A stretch of DNA of 34,511 nt from Microbacteriaceae bacterium UBA6152 (lineage in GTDB: Bacteria > Actinomycetota > Actinomycetes > Actinomycetales > Microbacteriaceae): assembly GCA_002423075.1 (NCBI GenBank), contig DIUS01000141.1, forward strand, positions 2,278 through 36,788, in the 5' to 3' direction. A program made the position numbers and the translations under genes. The notes under the pieces are model-generated. The model worked only from the letters and a program-made list of their open reading frames with translations. It did not search any database and had not been told where the DNA came from. Below, one piece after another: positions 16,031 to 24,247 of this stretch (position 1 is the stretch's first letter; every line of letters begins with the position of its first letter).

Positions 16031-16621
16031 CTACTCGGCGGTCGGTGCGATCTCGGTGCGGTGGAAGTTCTGCCACGAGCGCGATGCCGTCGGGCCACGC
16101 TGCCCCTGGTATCGGTTGAGGTAGGCGCCCGTGCCGTAGGGGTTCTCGGCCGGTGAGCTGAGCCTGAAGAAGCACAGTTGCCCGATCTTCATGCCCGGCC
16201 ACAGCTTGATGGGCAGCGTCGCCACGTTGCTCAGCTCGAGCGTGACGTGCCCCGTGAATCCGGGATCGATGAAGCCCGCCGTTGAGTGCGTGAGCAGCCC
16301 GAGTCGACCGAGCGAGCTCTTGCCCTCGAGCCGCGCGGCCACATCGTCGGGCAGGCTAACTTGCTCAAAGGTCGAGCCGAGCACGAACTCGCCCGGGTGC
16401 AGAATGAACGGCTCATTGGGCTTCGCCTCAACCAGGCGTGTGAGCTCGGGCTGCTCGTCGGCCGGATCGATGAACGGATACTTGTGATTGTCGAACAGCC
16501 GAAAGAGCGAGTCGAGCCGTACGTCGACGCTCGACGGCTGCACCATCGCCAGGTCGAGCGGATCGAGGCCGACGCGGCCCGAAGACAATTCAGTACGGAT
16601 GTCGCGGTCGCTCAGCAGCAT
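16031..16621 (-). CDS. dcd: dCTP deaminase, probably bifunctional DCD:DUT type
   Basis: A 196-residue trimeric enzyme of the dUTPase fold that deaminates dCTP. Motifs: MLLSDRDIRTEL at the start, QPSSVDVRLDSLFRLF, GKSSLGRLGLLTHSTAGFID with the catalytic Glu of the following GFTGHVTLELSN, and YQGQRGPTASRSW at the end. Actinobacterial relatives such as the Mycobacterium tuberculosis enzyme also hydrolyse dUTP, giving dUMP directly; that activity is likely but inferred. No Shine-Dalgarno; TAGGCT is 6 nt before the ATG, so the mRNA is probably leaderless and transcribed separately from the dioxygenase gene upstream. Confidence 0.95.
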   Translation of the reverse strand: MLLSDRDIRTELSSGRVGLDPLDLAMVQPSSVDVRLDSLFRLFDNHKYPFIDPADEQPELTRLVEAKPNEPFILHPGEFVLGSTFEQVSLPDDVAARLEGKSSLGRLGLLTHSTAGFIDPGFTGHVTLELSNVATLPIKLWPGMKIGQLCFFRLSSPAENPYGTGAYLNRYQGQRGPTASRSWQNFHRTEIAPTAE

Positions 16622-16627
16622 GCGGTC

Positions 16628-16633
16628 AGCCTA
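16628..16633 (-). promoter_or_regulatory. Putative -10 of dcd (TAGGCT)
   Basis: TAGGCT with exactly 6 nt to the dcd ATG. The same hexamer and spacing occur ahead of the genes at 19500 and 21151, and TAGGCT is also the -10 of the tRNA-Gly promoter. No good -35 is visible. Confidence 0.6.
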
Positions 16634-16689
16634 CCGAGAACAGGATCGGGCCCCGGTGGCGCGACCCGAGCCTCAGCAGAACAGCAGCC

Positions 16690-17598
16690 TCATCTGAATT
16701 CGATGCTGCGGATCGAGTTGCTGAGATTAACGCCGGTGAACGCAGTGCGCGCTGACGCGGGGTCGGTGGAGGCCCCGATCGCGACCAAGAGCGGAACGTA
16801 ATGATCGCTCGTGCGGTGGGCGCCGCGGTTGCCGGGTCCCTTTGCGCGGAAGTCGGTGAGGTCATCGACGGCACCCGCGGCGAGAGTGTCGACCAGCCAC
16901 TCATCGAAATCGCGGTTGTACCCGGGCATGTCGTTCCAGGTGGAGGGGTCACGCTGGAACGTCGACATGTCGTGCGTGGCGAACCCGGATCCGATCAAGA
17001 GGTAGCCCTGCTCGCGCAACGGGCGCAAGGTCTCTCCTAGCTGAAGATTCGCCGCGGGCGAGAGGTCCGGCATCGACACCTGCAGAACCGGCACGTCAGC
17101 GAGTGGGTACATTGCCATGAGCGGGATAAAGGCTCCGTGATCAAGGCGACGATCAACGTACTGATGCACGCTGCCGGTGGGTCCGGCCAACAGCGGCGCG
17201 ACCTCTTGCGCAAGCATGAGACTGTCGGGCGTCCCGTACTCGGCCTGGTAATACCGCTGGTGGAACCCGCCGAAATCGTAGTAAAGCGGCACCTGAGGGT
17301 CGGTCGCACCGATGGCGACCGGCGCGTTCTCCCAGTGCGCGGACACGATCACGATTCCGCGCGGCTTCGGGAACGTCAGACTCCACTCCAGCAGAGCCTG
17401 CAGCCATTGAGGCGAATCCAGCAGCGGTGGCGCACCGTGCGAGAGGAACAGAGTCGGCAGCGGACCATCAGACGGCTCCCAGCGGCGCGCGGCGCGGGAC
17501 CGTTCCTGCGCGCGAGGCAGGAACGCGTCGTAGGCGCCCATAGGAATGTCCGGGCGGATGGACTTGAGCGAATCGTCTCGGACAATTGTCTCAGGCAT
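16690..17598 (-). CDS. LigB/DODA-family extradiol ring-cleavage dioxygenase
   Basis: A 302-residue class III extradiol dioxygenase family protein, close in pattern to bacterial YgiD and plant 4,5-DOPA dioxygenase. Candidate metal ligands: H54 in LSHGAPP, H88 in VSAHWE, H154 in LDHGAF and H266 in DHYVPLL. These enzymes hold Fe(II) or Zn and cleave catechol-type rings; the substrate is not evident. The TFPKPRGIVIVSAHWE stretch is characteristic. ATG 17598 has no clear Shine-Dalgarno; TATACA overlaps the start. MGAYDAF is a possible later start. By eye its third codon positions are slightly less GC-rich than its neighbours. It lies 68 nt upstream of dcd but has no evident functional link to it. 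Confidence 0.88.
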   Translation of the reverse strand: MPETIVRDDSLKSIRPDIPMGAYDAFLPRAQERSRAARRWEPSDGPLPTLFLSHGAPPLLDSPQWLQALLEWSLTFPKPRGIVIVSAHWENAPVAIGATDPQVPLYYDFGGFHQRYYQAEYGTPDSLMLAQEVAPLLAGPTGSVHQYVDRRLDHGAFIPLMAMYPLADVPVLQVSMPDLSPAANLQLGETLRPLREQGYLLIGSGFATHDMSTFQRDPSTWNDMPGYNRDFDEWLVDTLAAGAVDDLTDFRAKGPGNRGAHRTSDHYVPLLVAIGASTDPASARTAFTGVNLSNSIRSIEFR

Positions 17599-17730
17599 GT
17601 ATAGCTAAACGCGGTCATCGTATGAGCTATTCCCGCGTCGGGGCGTCGGGGCGTCGGGGGACACCGTCTCGAAGGCACCTCCGATCGCCCCCACCAGCTC
17701 ATCTCCCAGAGACCGTGCTCTGTTCGTGCC

Positions 17731-17758
17731 TTGCGAGAGGGCACACGGCGGGTAGGCT
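17731..17758 (+). promoter_or_regulatory. Promoter of tRNA-Gly
   Basis: TTGCGA at 17731-17736 and TAGGCT at 17753-17758 with a 16-nt spacer, placing initiation near 17765, about 37 nt before the mature tRNA 5' end. This is the main recognisable signal in the 203-nt gap between the dioxygenase and the tRNA. Confidence 0.6.
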
Positions 17759-17801
17759 GATGACGGTACGGAGCCTGTTGTCTCAAGAAACAAGGCCCTT
17801 C

Positions 17802-17872
17802 GGGGATGTAGTTCAATGGCAGAACTTCAGCTTCCCAAGCTGATAGCGCGGGTTCGATTCCCGTCATCCCCT
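17802..17872 (+). tRNA. tRNA-Gly (anticodon CCC)
   Basis: A full cloverleaf can be folded. The acceptor stem GGGGATG pairs with CATCCCC (17865-17871) with discriminator T at 17872. The D arm is GTTCAATGGCAGAAC. The anticodon arm is TCAGC-TTCCCAA-GCTGA, giving anticodon CCC. The T arm is GCGGG-TTCGATT-CCCGT with one G-T pair. CCA is not encoded (CCG follows). CCC reads GGG codons. The 3' end is 5 nt from the stop of the convergent hydrolase gene. Confidence 0.97.
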
Positions 17873-17877
17873 CCGAG

Positions 17878-19500
17878 TTACTCGTCGTCGGTGATCGCGT
17901 AGCTGGCGATCTCGGAGCGCACGCGGTCGAGAGCCTGCGGGGTGAGGCCCGCGTCGCCGGTCACGTCGCGCCAGGCGTCGACCATGACATCGCCGAAGTT
18001 GTGGCCGTGCCGTGCCGGAACGCTCTGCCCCATGAGCATGTCGATCGTGACCTGCAGGCCCGTGACCACGGGAATCCAGCGCATCGACGGGCTCACGTCA
18101 GCGCCTCGCTGCTCGGGCTCGAGCCACTCGGGCGGTGACCACAGCAGTTCGGCGGTGAGCCACGTGATCGGGTCGGTCGCGTGCTGCAGATACAGCACGC
18201 GGGGCTCGGCCCACGGGCCGGGCAGTCGCTCGGTGTCGCCCGGCTGTGACATCCACCGCACGACGGCGCCGTCGTCGAGCACGGGCTGCCAAGAAGGGGT
18301 GCCGAGATCGCGCGCGGCCTGCAGCTCGCGCCACATGGTCGAGCTCGCGGGGCTGCCGACGAAGAGTGCGCCATCGGCGCGCTCGCGCAGCTCGTCGACA
18401 TCGGCGAACGTCTCCTGCCCGCCGTGCGCACCCAGGCTCAGCCCGTAGGTCACGAGACGCGGGCGATCTGCCGCGGGCAGGCTCGACCACTCGGCATAGA
18501 CCGCCTCAAAGGTCGCCTGCGCGGCCCCGATCGGCGCATCCTGATCGAACAAGAACGACACCCAGCTCGGGGTGTAGGCATACTGCACTGCCACGATCGC
18601 CGTGTCGCCCGCGTGCAGGTACTCGACCGAGTCGACCCCCTGGTCTTCGAGCCACCCCGAACCGGTCGTGGTCGCGACGACGAGCAGCTCGCGCTCGAAC
18701 GCGCCCGTGCGACGCAGCTCGGCGACCGCGAGCTCGGCCCGCTCTCCGATCGTCTCGGCATTGCCGAGGCCGACGTACACGCGAATGGGCTCGAGGGCGT
18801 CAACACCCGTCAGCTGGCTGATCTGCGCCGCCGTGGGGCCACCTGCAATGAAGGTGCCGCCGTGGCGGCCGAGACCTTGCCACTCGACGGCCGACTGCGG
18901 GCCGGCCGAGCGGAACTCGCTCGAGGGCTCGACGAGCGCAGCATCGGGCGCTCCATTCCGGTCGGCGTAGATCGCGTCGATCGCCGCGACGACCACCATG
19001 CCGAACGCGAGCGCCCCCGCCGCGACCGCGACCGTCGCCGTGAGAAGGCCGACCGCGGGCCCGGCGAGTCGCACGATGTGCGCGGTCATGCGCCGGACGC
19101 CCCGGCCGATCACCACAAGAAGGGCGGCGGTGACGATCGTGCCGGCGAGGAAGGCGCCCACCGCTACCGCGTCGAGCGGGGCGACCTCGACGAGCGCGCG
19201 CACCTCGTTCTGCCAGCCCACGGCGATGAGGCCGATCACGAGGATGATGAATGCGGCGAGAGCGAGCATCCCCCACCAGAAGACGCCGCGCACGCTCGCA
19301 GACGGCCGCCACGCGACAGACGACCGGATGATCCACCAGACGAGGGTCCCGATCGCGTAGCCGATGCCGAACGCGACCCCGGCGAGCGCTCCCTGCAGTA
19401 TCGCTGGGCGCGGTAGTAGCGAGGGTGTGAGCGAGAGCCCCACGAGCGCGAGGCCGATGAGCACTCCGCCCGGGTCGAGGTGCCACCAGCGCCGGGTCAT
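17878..19500 (-). CDS. Abhydrolase_9-family membrane alpha/beta hydrolase
   Basis: A 540-residue protein. The first 190 residues carry about five hydrophobic helices (GVLIGLALVGLSLTPSLLPR, VWWIIRSS, MLALAAFIILVIGLIAVGW and others), matching the Abhydrolase_9 N-terminal domain. The rest is the hydrolase domain: IRVYVGLGNAETIGERAELA, the nucleophile elbow YGLSLGAHGG, FVGSPASSTMW, and the C-terminal ARHGHNFGDVMVDAW with the probable catalytic His. These domain names are recalled from family knowledge. Relatives are common in actinobacteria and of unknown substrate, probably acting at the membrane on lipids or envelope. ATG 19500 lies 6 nt after TAGGCT, indicating a leaderless message. Confidence 0.87.
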   Translation of the reverse strand: MTRRWWHLDPGGVLIGLALVGLSLTPSLLPRPAILQGALAGVAFGIGYAIGTLVWWIIRSSVAWRPSASVRGVFWWGMLALAAFIILVIGLIAVGWQNEVRALVEVAPLDAVAVGAFLAGTIVTAALLVVIGRGVRRMTAHIVRLAGPAVGLLTATVAVAAGALAFGMVVVAAIDAIYADRNGAPDAALVEPSSEFRSAGPQSAVEWQGLGRHGGTFIAGGPTAAQISQLTGVDALEPIRVYVGLGNAETIGERAELAVAELRRTGAFERELLVVATTTGSGWLEDQGVDSVEYLHAGDTAIVAVQYAYTPSWVSFLFDQDAPIGAAQATFEAVYAEWSSLPAADRPRLVTYGLSLGAHGGQETFADVDELRERADGALFVGSPASSTMWRELQAARDLGTPSWQPVLDDGAVVRWMSQPGDTERLPGPWAEPRVLYLQHATDPITWLTAELLWSPPEWLEPEQRGADVSPSMRWIPVVTGLQVTIDMLMGQSVPARHGHNFGDVMVDAWRDVTGDAGLTPQALDRVRSEIASYAITDDE

Positions 19501-19506
19501 GGCGTC

Positions 19507-19512
19507 AGCCTA
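19507..19512 (-). promoter_or_regulatory. Putative -10 of the Abhydrolase_9 gene (TAGGCT)
   Basis: TAGGCT with exactly 6 nt to ATG 19500, identical in hexamer and spacing to the dcd and 21151 genes. A weak -35 (TTTCTG) may lie 17 nt further upstream. Confidence 0.55.
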
Positions 19513-19569
19513 AGGCGGCGAGCAGTGTTCAGAAAGTTGCAGCAAACCGCTCGTCGGAGGATTGATTGT

Positions 19570-19609
19570 GGGGCTGGCCCGGGCTGCATTCGCGGGGGCG
19601 GGGGGGCGG
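19570..19609 (+). other. G-tract cluster with quadruplex potential
   Basis: Within the 190-nt gap between two minus-strand genes the plus strand carries G runs of 4 (19570-19573), 3 (19581-19583), 5 (19594-19598) and 7 (19600-19606). One loop of 10 nt makes it a relaxed G-quadruplex motif. It lies just downstream of a Pif1-like helicase gene. The rest of the gap holds the hydrolase promoter and nothing else I can identify. Confidence 0.4.
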
Positions 19610-19690
19610 TGCACTCTCAGCGCTCGTCGCTCCTGCGGCCGAAGAGTTCGAGCAGGCCATCCTGGTCGGCCATCACAGCGGGCACGAGGG

Positions 19691-21037
19691 CTATACCGAC
19701 TGAGACACCGCCCGGCCAATGAGCGGCTCGACGTCGGCCATAAAGCGCCGCACGTTCTCGTCGACGATGATGTCGCTCGGCCGCAGGGGGCGTGCCAGGT
19801 GCAGGCCGTCGAGCGAGCGGATGCGGCTGAGTGCCACATAGGTCTGCCCCGGCGCGAAGGCGCGCGGGCCGAGGTCGACGATCGCGGCGTCGTAGGTCGA
19901 GCCCTGCGACTTGTGAATCGTCACCGCCCAGGCCAGGCGCAACGGAAACTGCGTGAACTCGGCCACGATGTCTTTCGACACCCGCTTCGTGGCACTCGAG
20001 TAGGTATAGCGATACTTCTCCCACGTCGCTGGCACGACCTCGTGACTCACGCCGTCGACCTCGACGACGACCGTGCGGCCGATGCGCTCGACCGTGCCGA
20101 GCGAGCCATTGACCCAGCGCGGCGTGCCGTCGCCACCCGTGTCGTTGCGCAAGAACATGACCTGTGCGCCGACCTTGAGCTGCAGCTCTTCGTCGGCGGG
20201 GTAGCCGCCCTTCGGCCCGAACTCGCCCTGCACATCGGCCCGAGCGGTCTTGGGGTCTCCGGGCAGGCGCCGAAGGGCATCCATGTTGATGCGCGTGACG
20301 GTCGCGTTCGTCGTCGCCAGCGTCAGCACACCCTCGGTCGGGGCAGGGCGTGCGCCGGCCTCGTTGAGCGCGCGACCGATCTCAGCAGTCACCGCGCCGT
20401 GCCGCACGGCGGTGAGCATGGCCCTGAAGTCAGCGTCCTGCTGACGGTGAATGGTCTGCAACTCGACGATGCGTAAGGAGGCCTCGTTCCACACCGCGGC
20501 GTCGAAGAACCACATCGAGCGGTAGTGGTCGGCGTAGTACGCGCGCTCGCCCTCGTCACGGCCCGGCACCGGCGCGAGCTGGTACGGGTCGCCGAACAGC
20601 ACGACCTGCACGCCGCCGAACGGCTCATGACGACGAGCCCGGGCCTGGCGCAGGCGTCGATCTATCGCGTCCATGAGGTCGGCGCTCACCATCGAGACCT
20701 CGTCGATCACGACCGTGTCGATCGAGGCGAGCAGGCGGCGCAACTCAGGCGGGTCGTCGAAGTCGTGATCGGCGATGAGCCCGATCGGCAGCCGGAAGAG
20801 CGAATGGATGGTCTGCCCGCCGACATTGAGCGCCGCGACGCCCGTCGGGGCGCACACCACGACCTGGCGATCGGTGGCGGCGATGAACGACTCGAGCAGG
20901 GTCGACTTGCCCGTGCCCGCGCGACCCGTCACGAAGACGTGCTCGCGCGTTGACTCGATGAGGTCGAGCACGGCCGACTGCTCGGGGCTCAGCGGTGTGC
21001 CGTCGGGAGCCGTGCGGCTCTCGGGCTGTGTCGTCAT
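19691..21037 (-). CDS. Pif1/RecD-like ATP-dependent DNA helicase
   Basis: A 448-residue superfamily 1B helicase. Motifs in order: Q-like LSPEQSAVLDLI, Walker A VTGRAGTGKSTLLESF, Walker B TVVIDEVSMVSADLMDAI, motif III LFGDPYQLAPVPG, and the C-terminal WAVTIHKSQGSTYDAAIVDL with TYVALSRIRSLDGL. Pif1-type helicases unwind 5'-3' and resolve forks and G-quadruplexes; the bacterial role is inferred. ATG 21037 is chosen because GGAGAGGAG lies just upstream; the frame extends to 21094 but without support. TACAGT at 21077-21082 may be its -10. No fused nuclease domain is seen. Divergent from the 21151 gene. Confidence 0.92.
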   Translation of the reverse strand: MTTQPESRTAPDGTPLSPEQSAVLDLIESTREHVFVTGRAGTGKSTLLESFIAATDRQVVVCAPTGVAALNVGGQTIHSLFRLPIGLIADHDFDDPPELRRLLASIDTVVIDEVSMVSADLMDAIDRRLRQARARRHEPFGGVQVVLFGDPYQLAPVPGRDEGERAYYADHYRSMWFFDAAVWNEASLRIVELQTIHRQQDADFRAMLTAVRHGAVTAEIGRALNEAGARPAPTEGVLTLATTNATVTRINMDALRRLPGDPKTARADVQGEFGPKGGYPADEELQLKVGAQVMFLRNDTGGDGTPRWVNGSLGTVERIGRTVVVEVDGVSHEVVPATWEKYRYTYSSATKRVSKDIVAEFTQFPLRLAWAVTIHKSQGSTYDAAIVDLGPRAFAPGQTYVALSRIRSLDGLHLARPLRPSDIIVDENVRRFMADVEPLIGRAVSQSV

Positions 21038-21138
21038 GCCGCTCCTCTCCCGTCGGTCGCGGGCCGACGAGCCTCCACTGTAGCCGCGGGGCATTGCCAG
21101 CCTGGCGCGACCTCCGGGTGGTCGTCGACGTGCACGCC

Positions 21139-21144
21139 TAGGCT
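21139..21144 (+). promoter_or_regulatory. Putative -10 of the 21151 gene (TAGGCT)
   Basis: TAGGCT then 6 nt then ATG. The 15 nt TAGGCTGGCCGCATG differ from the dcd equivalent by one base. It sits in the 113-bp divergent gap with the helicase gene. Confidence 0.6.
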
Positions 21145-21150
21145 GGCCGC

Positions 21151-22101
21151 ATGAGACGCGAAGCGCTGGGCTGGGGAGGAGCCGCCGCCGCGGTGCTCGG
21201 TCTCGGCGCAGCCTCGTTCGCAGTCGCTGTCGTGGTCACAGTGACACCCGAAGCGCACGTGCAGCGCTACCTCGAGGCGCTCGCTGACGACGACCTCGTC
21301 TCCGCCGCGCGACTCGCCGGCATTCCCGACGGCGACGCGCTGCCGCTCGGCGACGACGGCGAGCCGAGCATCGTGCGCATCATCGAGCGCATCGATGCCC
21401 CAGACGGCTCCGCCCGCGTGCTCGCGGAGTATGGCGGCGACAAGGATGCGGTGACCGCCGTCTTCACGCTCGAGCCCGGCCCGGCACGCTGGGGGATCGT
21501 GCCCGCCTGGCAGTTCAGCCGCCCTCCTGTGGCCACGGCATCGGTCGGCGTCGATCAGCACGATCGTGTTCGCGTGAACGGCGTCGTCGCGCAGACTCCC
21601 GAAGCCGGAGAGCCGGTGTCGTTCGCCGTCTTCGTGCCGAGCCTCGTCACCGCGCGCGTCGTCGAGCCGCACGTGCAGGCCGCACCGGTCTCGCGCCGGG
21701 TAGATGGGTCGAAGGTCACGAGCATCGAGCTCGAGGCCGAGACCACGGCACTGCTGCAGCGCGTCGTCGCGGTCGAGGTCGAGCAGTTCTTGATCGACTG
21801 CACTGAGCAGCAGGTGCTGCTACCCACAGGGTGCCCGTTCGGTCGCACGGTGACCGAACGCGTCGTCGACCTGCCACGCTGGAACCTCGTCTCCGGGCCC
21901 GACCTCGAGATCGTGCCCGGTCGCGCACCCGGTCGGTGGAGTGTGACCGGCGAGGCCGACCTGCGACTGACCGCGCACGTGCAGCGCTTGCGCGATGGCC
22001 GGCTGAGCGATCTCGATGAGACCGTGACGGCGTCGCTCAGCGGCGAGGTGGTGCTCACGGTCGACGGTCCTAGGCTGACGATCTATCCGCCGCCCGACTG
22101 A
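21151..22101 (+). CDS. Membrane-anchored extracytoplasmic protein, unknown function
   Basis: A 316-residue protein with one N-terminal hydrophobic helix (about residues 8-30, GGAAAAVLGLGAASFAVAVV) and no lipobox, so probably a signal anchor with the rest outside the membrane. The region after the anchor (VTPEAHVQRYLEALADDDLV) resembles the start of DUF4878/NTF2-like extracytoplasmic domains. The remainder is beta-rich in pattern with two Cys near residues 214-230 (DCTEQQVLLPTGC) that could form a disulfide. No catalytic motif is seen. ATG 21151 is fixed by TAGGCT 6 nt upstream. The 3' end overlaps the copD-ctaG stop by 19 nt. The family is not recognised. Confidence 0.75.
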   Translation: MRREALGWGGAAAAVLGLGAASFAVAVVVTVTPEAHVQRYLEALADDDLVSAARLAGIPDGDALPLGDDGEPSIVRIIERIDAPDGSARVLAEYGGDKDAVTAVFTLEPGPARWGIVPAWQFSRPPVATASVGVDQHDRVRVNGVVAQTPEAGEPVSFAVFVPSLVTARVVEPHVQAAPVSRRVDGSKVTSIELEAETTALLQRVVAVEVEQFLIDCTEQQVLLPTGCPFGRTVTERVVDLPRWNLVSGPDLEIVPGRAPGRWSVTGEADLRLTAHVQRLRDGRLSDLDETVTASLSGEVVLTVDGPRLTIYPPPD

Positions 22102-24131
22102 CCGGTAGGAGCACGAGCGCCGCGCTGCTCGGCGTGATCGCGGTCTGCCCGCTCGGCAAGCATCGCGTTCCACGCCGTGAGGTCGGCATCGCCGTCGCGA
22201 TCGGCCTGGCGATCGCGACGCTTCGACTCGCGGCTGTCGGCGCGGCTCCACGACCAGACGACGAGCATGGCCAGCACGAGGGTGGGAATCTCGCCGACGC
22301 TCCAGGCGATGCCGCCGCCGGTCTGCTGATCGGCGAGCGGCGGCTGACCCCACTCGCGTCCCATCGCGCCGAACCACTCGGGGAGCAGCAGCCCGGTGCC
22401 GGTGATGAGCGACAGCCCGAAGAAGGCGTGGAACGCCATGGTCGCGAGCAGGATGATGAGCCGGATCGGGTAGACGGGTCGGTACGGCGAGGGGTCGACG
22501 CCGGCAAGCGCATTGACGAACAGGTAGCCGCTGAGTAAGAAGTGCAGAATCATCCACTGGTGACCGAGGTGGTCGCTCACCGCCCACGAGAAGAGCGGTG
22601 AGTAGTAGAACACCAGCAACGAGACCGCGAAGACCACTGAGGCGACGATCGGGTGTCCCATGATGCCGGCGAAGCGCGAGTGCACGATCGCGAGAATCCA
22701 TTCGCGTGGGCCCCGCGAGCCGTCTGTACGAGCGTGGATGGCCCGCGACGCGAGCGTCACGGGCGCCCCCAGCACGAGCATCACGGGAATGCCCATGCTC
22801 AGCACCATGTGGCCGAGCATGTGGATGCTGAACACGTAGCGCTCGTACACCGCGAGGCCGCTGCTCGTCACGAGCACGAGCACGAGCATGCCGAGCGTGA
22901 AGAGAATCGTGCGGTGCACGGGCCACGCGTCGCCCCGGCGATGCATTCGCACCGCGCCCGCCAGGTAGAAGAAGGTGCCGAAGCCGGCGATGAGCGCCCA
23001 CAGCAGATTGAGATCCCACTCGGTCGCGAGGCGCCACGGCTCGAAGGCCGGCGGCAGAGGCGCGCCCGTGAGAATCTCTGCGGGCGACGGGTCGGCCAGT
23101 TGATCGACGGGCACTTGCGGCACCGGGGTGGCCGTGCGCGCAAGCGCTGTGGCGAGACCAGCGGCGGCACCCATGAGCGCGAGCTCGGCGGCCACGATGA
23201 TCCAGAAGGCGCTGCGTGGCCGCGCATCCCGCTCGATGCGAGCGATGAAACGCAGTCGATAGAAGGCTCCAAAGGCTCCGAGCCCGATGAGTGCGACGAC
23301 CTTCGCGATGACGAGCAGCCCGTACGGGGTCGTGAGCGCCTCAAGGCCGCCGACGCGAAGCTGCGCACTCACGAGCCCCGAAGCGGCGACCACGATAAAG
23401 GCGATGAGTGCGAGCGTCGAGTACCGACGCAGCACGACCGTGAGGCGCTCGTCGAGCACCGGGCGAAGTGCCGCGATCGCCAGTAGCCCGCCGATCCACA
23501 CGGCCGCGAACACGCTGTGCAGGTAGACCGCGGTGACGGCCGCATCGTGGTCGGCGGTGCCCCCGGTATGACCGGTCTGCGCGACCGGCCAGAGGGCAGC
23601 CGCGGCGATCACGAGGACTCCGGCGAGCAACGCGGGGCTACGCACGGCGAAGCACAGCACCGTCACGACCGCGGCCATGAGCGCCGTCGAGAGCCACGCC
23701 TGCCCGAGATCCATCGTGCTGAAGTAGGCGGCGAGCAGAGCACCGAACCGCTCATCGAACGAGAGCGGCTCGTTGTAGACGCTCATGAAGGTGAAGAAGC
23801 CCGTCGCGACGGCAGCGACCGTCCAAACCGCGGCCGAAGCGGCGGCCAGGTCGAGGGCCCTCGAGAACTCGGCGCGCGACGGACTCAGCGCGAGCAAGGC
23901 AAGCAACAGGCCGCCGATGGTGCTGGCGGCACCGAGCGTCGAGGCGAGCTTGGCGATCGGCAGACCGTACCGCACGATCGCACCCGGGTCGATCGCGAGG
24001 GGCGCGTCGGCGCCGCCCCCGATCGCGAGCCCGATGAGCAGGGCGACGACCGCACTCGACACGAGCGAGGTGGTGCCGACGAGAGCCCACGGCAGTGCCG
24101 CAGTGCGGGTCGCCCGAGCAGTCGTGGTCAC
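22083..24131 (-). CDS. CopD-CtaG fusion, copper handling and cytochrome oxidase assembly
   Basis: A 682-residue polytopic protein. The N-terminal half, about eight to nine helices, is the CopD copper-resistance domain (DHDAAVTAVYLHSVFAAVWI). The C-terminal half is the CtaG_caa3 domain, with HMLGHMVLSMGIPVMLVLGA and HLGHQWMILHFLLSGYLFV as likely copper-binding His clusters. This fusion is common in actinobacteria; it is thought to bring copper to cytochrome c oxidase. GTG 24131 is chosen because TACCCT lies 6 nt upstream and the protein then starts MTTTARATRTAALPWALVG; the frame runs open to 24212 but that part crosses the hup terminator hairpin. The C-terminus is charged (ADRDGDADLTAWNAMLAERA) and cytoplasmic. 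Confidence 0.9.
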   Translation of the reverse strand: MTTTARATRTAALPWALVGTTSLVSSAVVALLIGLAIGGGADAPLAIDPGAIVRYGLPIAKLASTLGAASTIGGLLLALLALSPSRAEFSRALDLAAASAAVWTVAAVATGFFTFMSVYNEPLSFDERFGALLAAYFSTMDLGQAWLSTALMAAVVTVLCFAVRSPALLAGVLVIAAAALWPVAQTGHTGGTADHDAAVTAVYLHSVFAAVWIGGLLAIAALRPVLDERLTVVLRRYSTLALIAFIVVAASGLVSAQLRVGGLEALTTPYGLLVIAKVVALIGLGAFGAFYRLRFIARIERDARPRSAFWIIVAAELALMGAAAGLATALARTATPVPQVPVDQLADPSPAEILTGAPLPPAFEPWRLATEWDLNLLWALIAGFGTFFYLAGAVRMHRRGDAWPVHRTILFTLGMLVLVLVTSSGLAVYERYVFSIHMLGHMVLSMGIPVMLVLGAPVTLASRAIHARTDGSRGPREWILAIVHSRFAGIMGHPIVASVVFAVSLLVFYYSPLFSWAVSDHLGHQWMILHFLLSGYLFVNALAGVDPSPYRPVYPIRLIILLATMAFHAFFGLSLITGTGLLLPEWFGAMGREWGQPPLADQQTGGGIAWSVGEIPTLVLAMLVVWSWSRADSRESKRRDRQADRDGDADLTAWNAMLAERADRDHAEQRGARAPTGQSGGG

Positions 24132-24137
24132 CGTCTC

Positions 24138-24143
24138 AGGGTA
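24138..24143 (-). promoter_or_regulatory. Putative -10 of copD-ctaG (TACCCT)
   Basis: TACCCT with exactly 6 nt to GTG 24131, the same layout as other leaderless genes here. It decides the start over the longer open frame. Confidence 0.5.
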
Positions 24144-24191
24144 GGCGACGGGGCTGTGCGGGGGCTTCGGCTGAGCATCCGGAACGCGCGA

Positions 24192-24225
24192 AGGGCGACC
24201 CCCCGTCGACACGGGAAGCCGCCCT
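24192..24225 (-). terminator. Hairpin downstream of the HU gene
   Basis: Outer arms AGGGCG (24192-24197) and CGCCCT (24220-24225), inner arms CCCGT (24202-24206) and ACGGG (24211-24215) around a 4-nt loop. It lies 22 nt past the HU stop. There is no clear U tract, so it may act as a weak or factor-aided terminator. Confidence 0.5.
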
Positions 24226-24247
24226 CACAGCGGTGCGAAACCGACGA

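Noticed and set aside
17376..17867. Minus-strand ORF starting MTGIEPALSAWEAEVLPLN
   Set aside because: It begins on the antisense strand of the tRNA-Gly and then runs out of frame over the dioxygenase. This is a well-known false annotation produced by tRNA antisense sequence.
19617..19673. 18-residue minus-strand ORF MADQDGLLELFGRRSDER after the helicase gene
   Set aside because: It looks protein-like but has no ribosome site, is very short and matches no known small protein. Not enough to call a gene.
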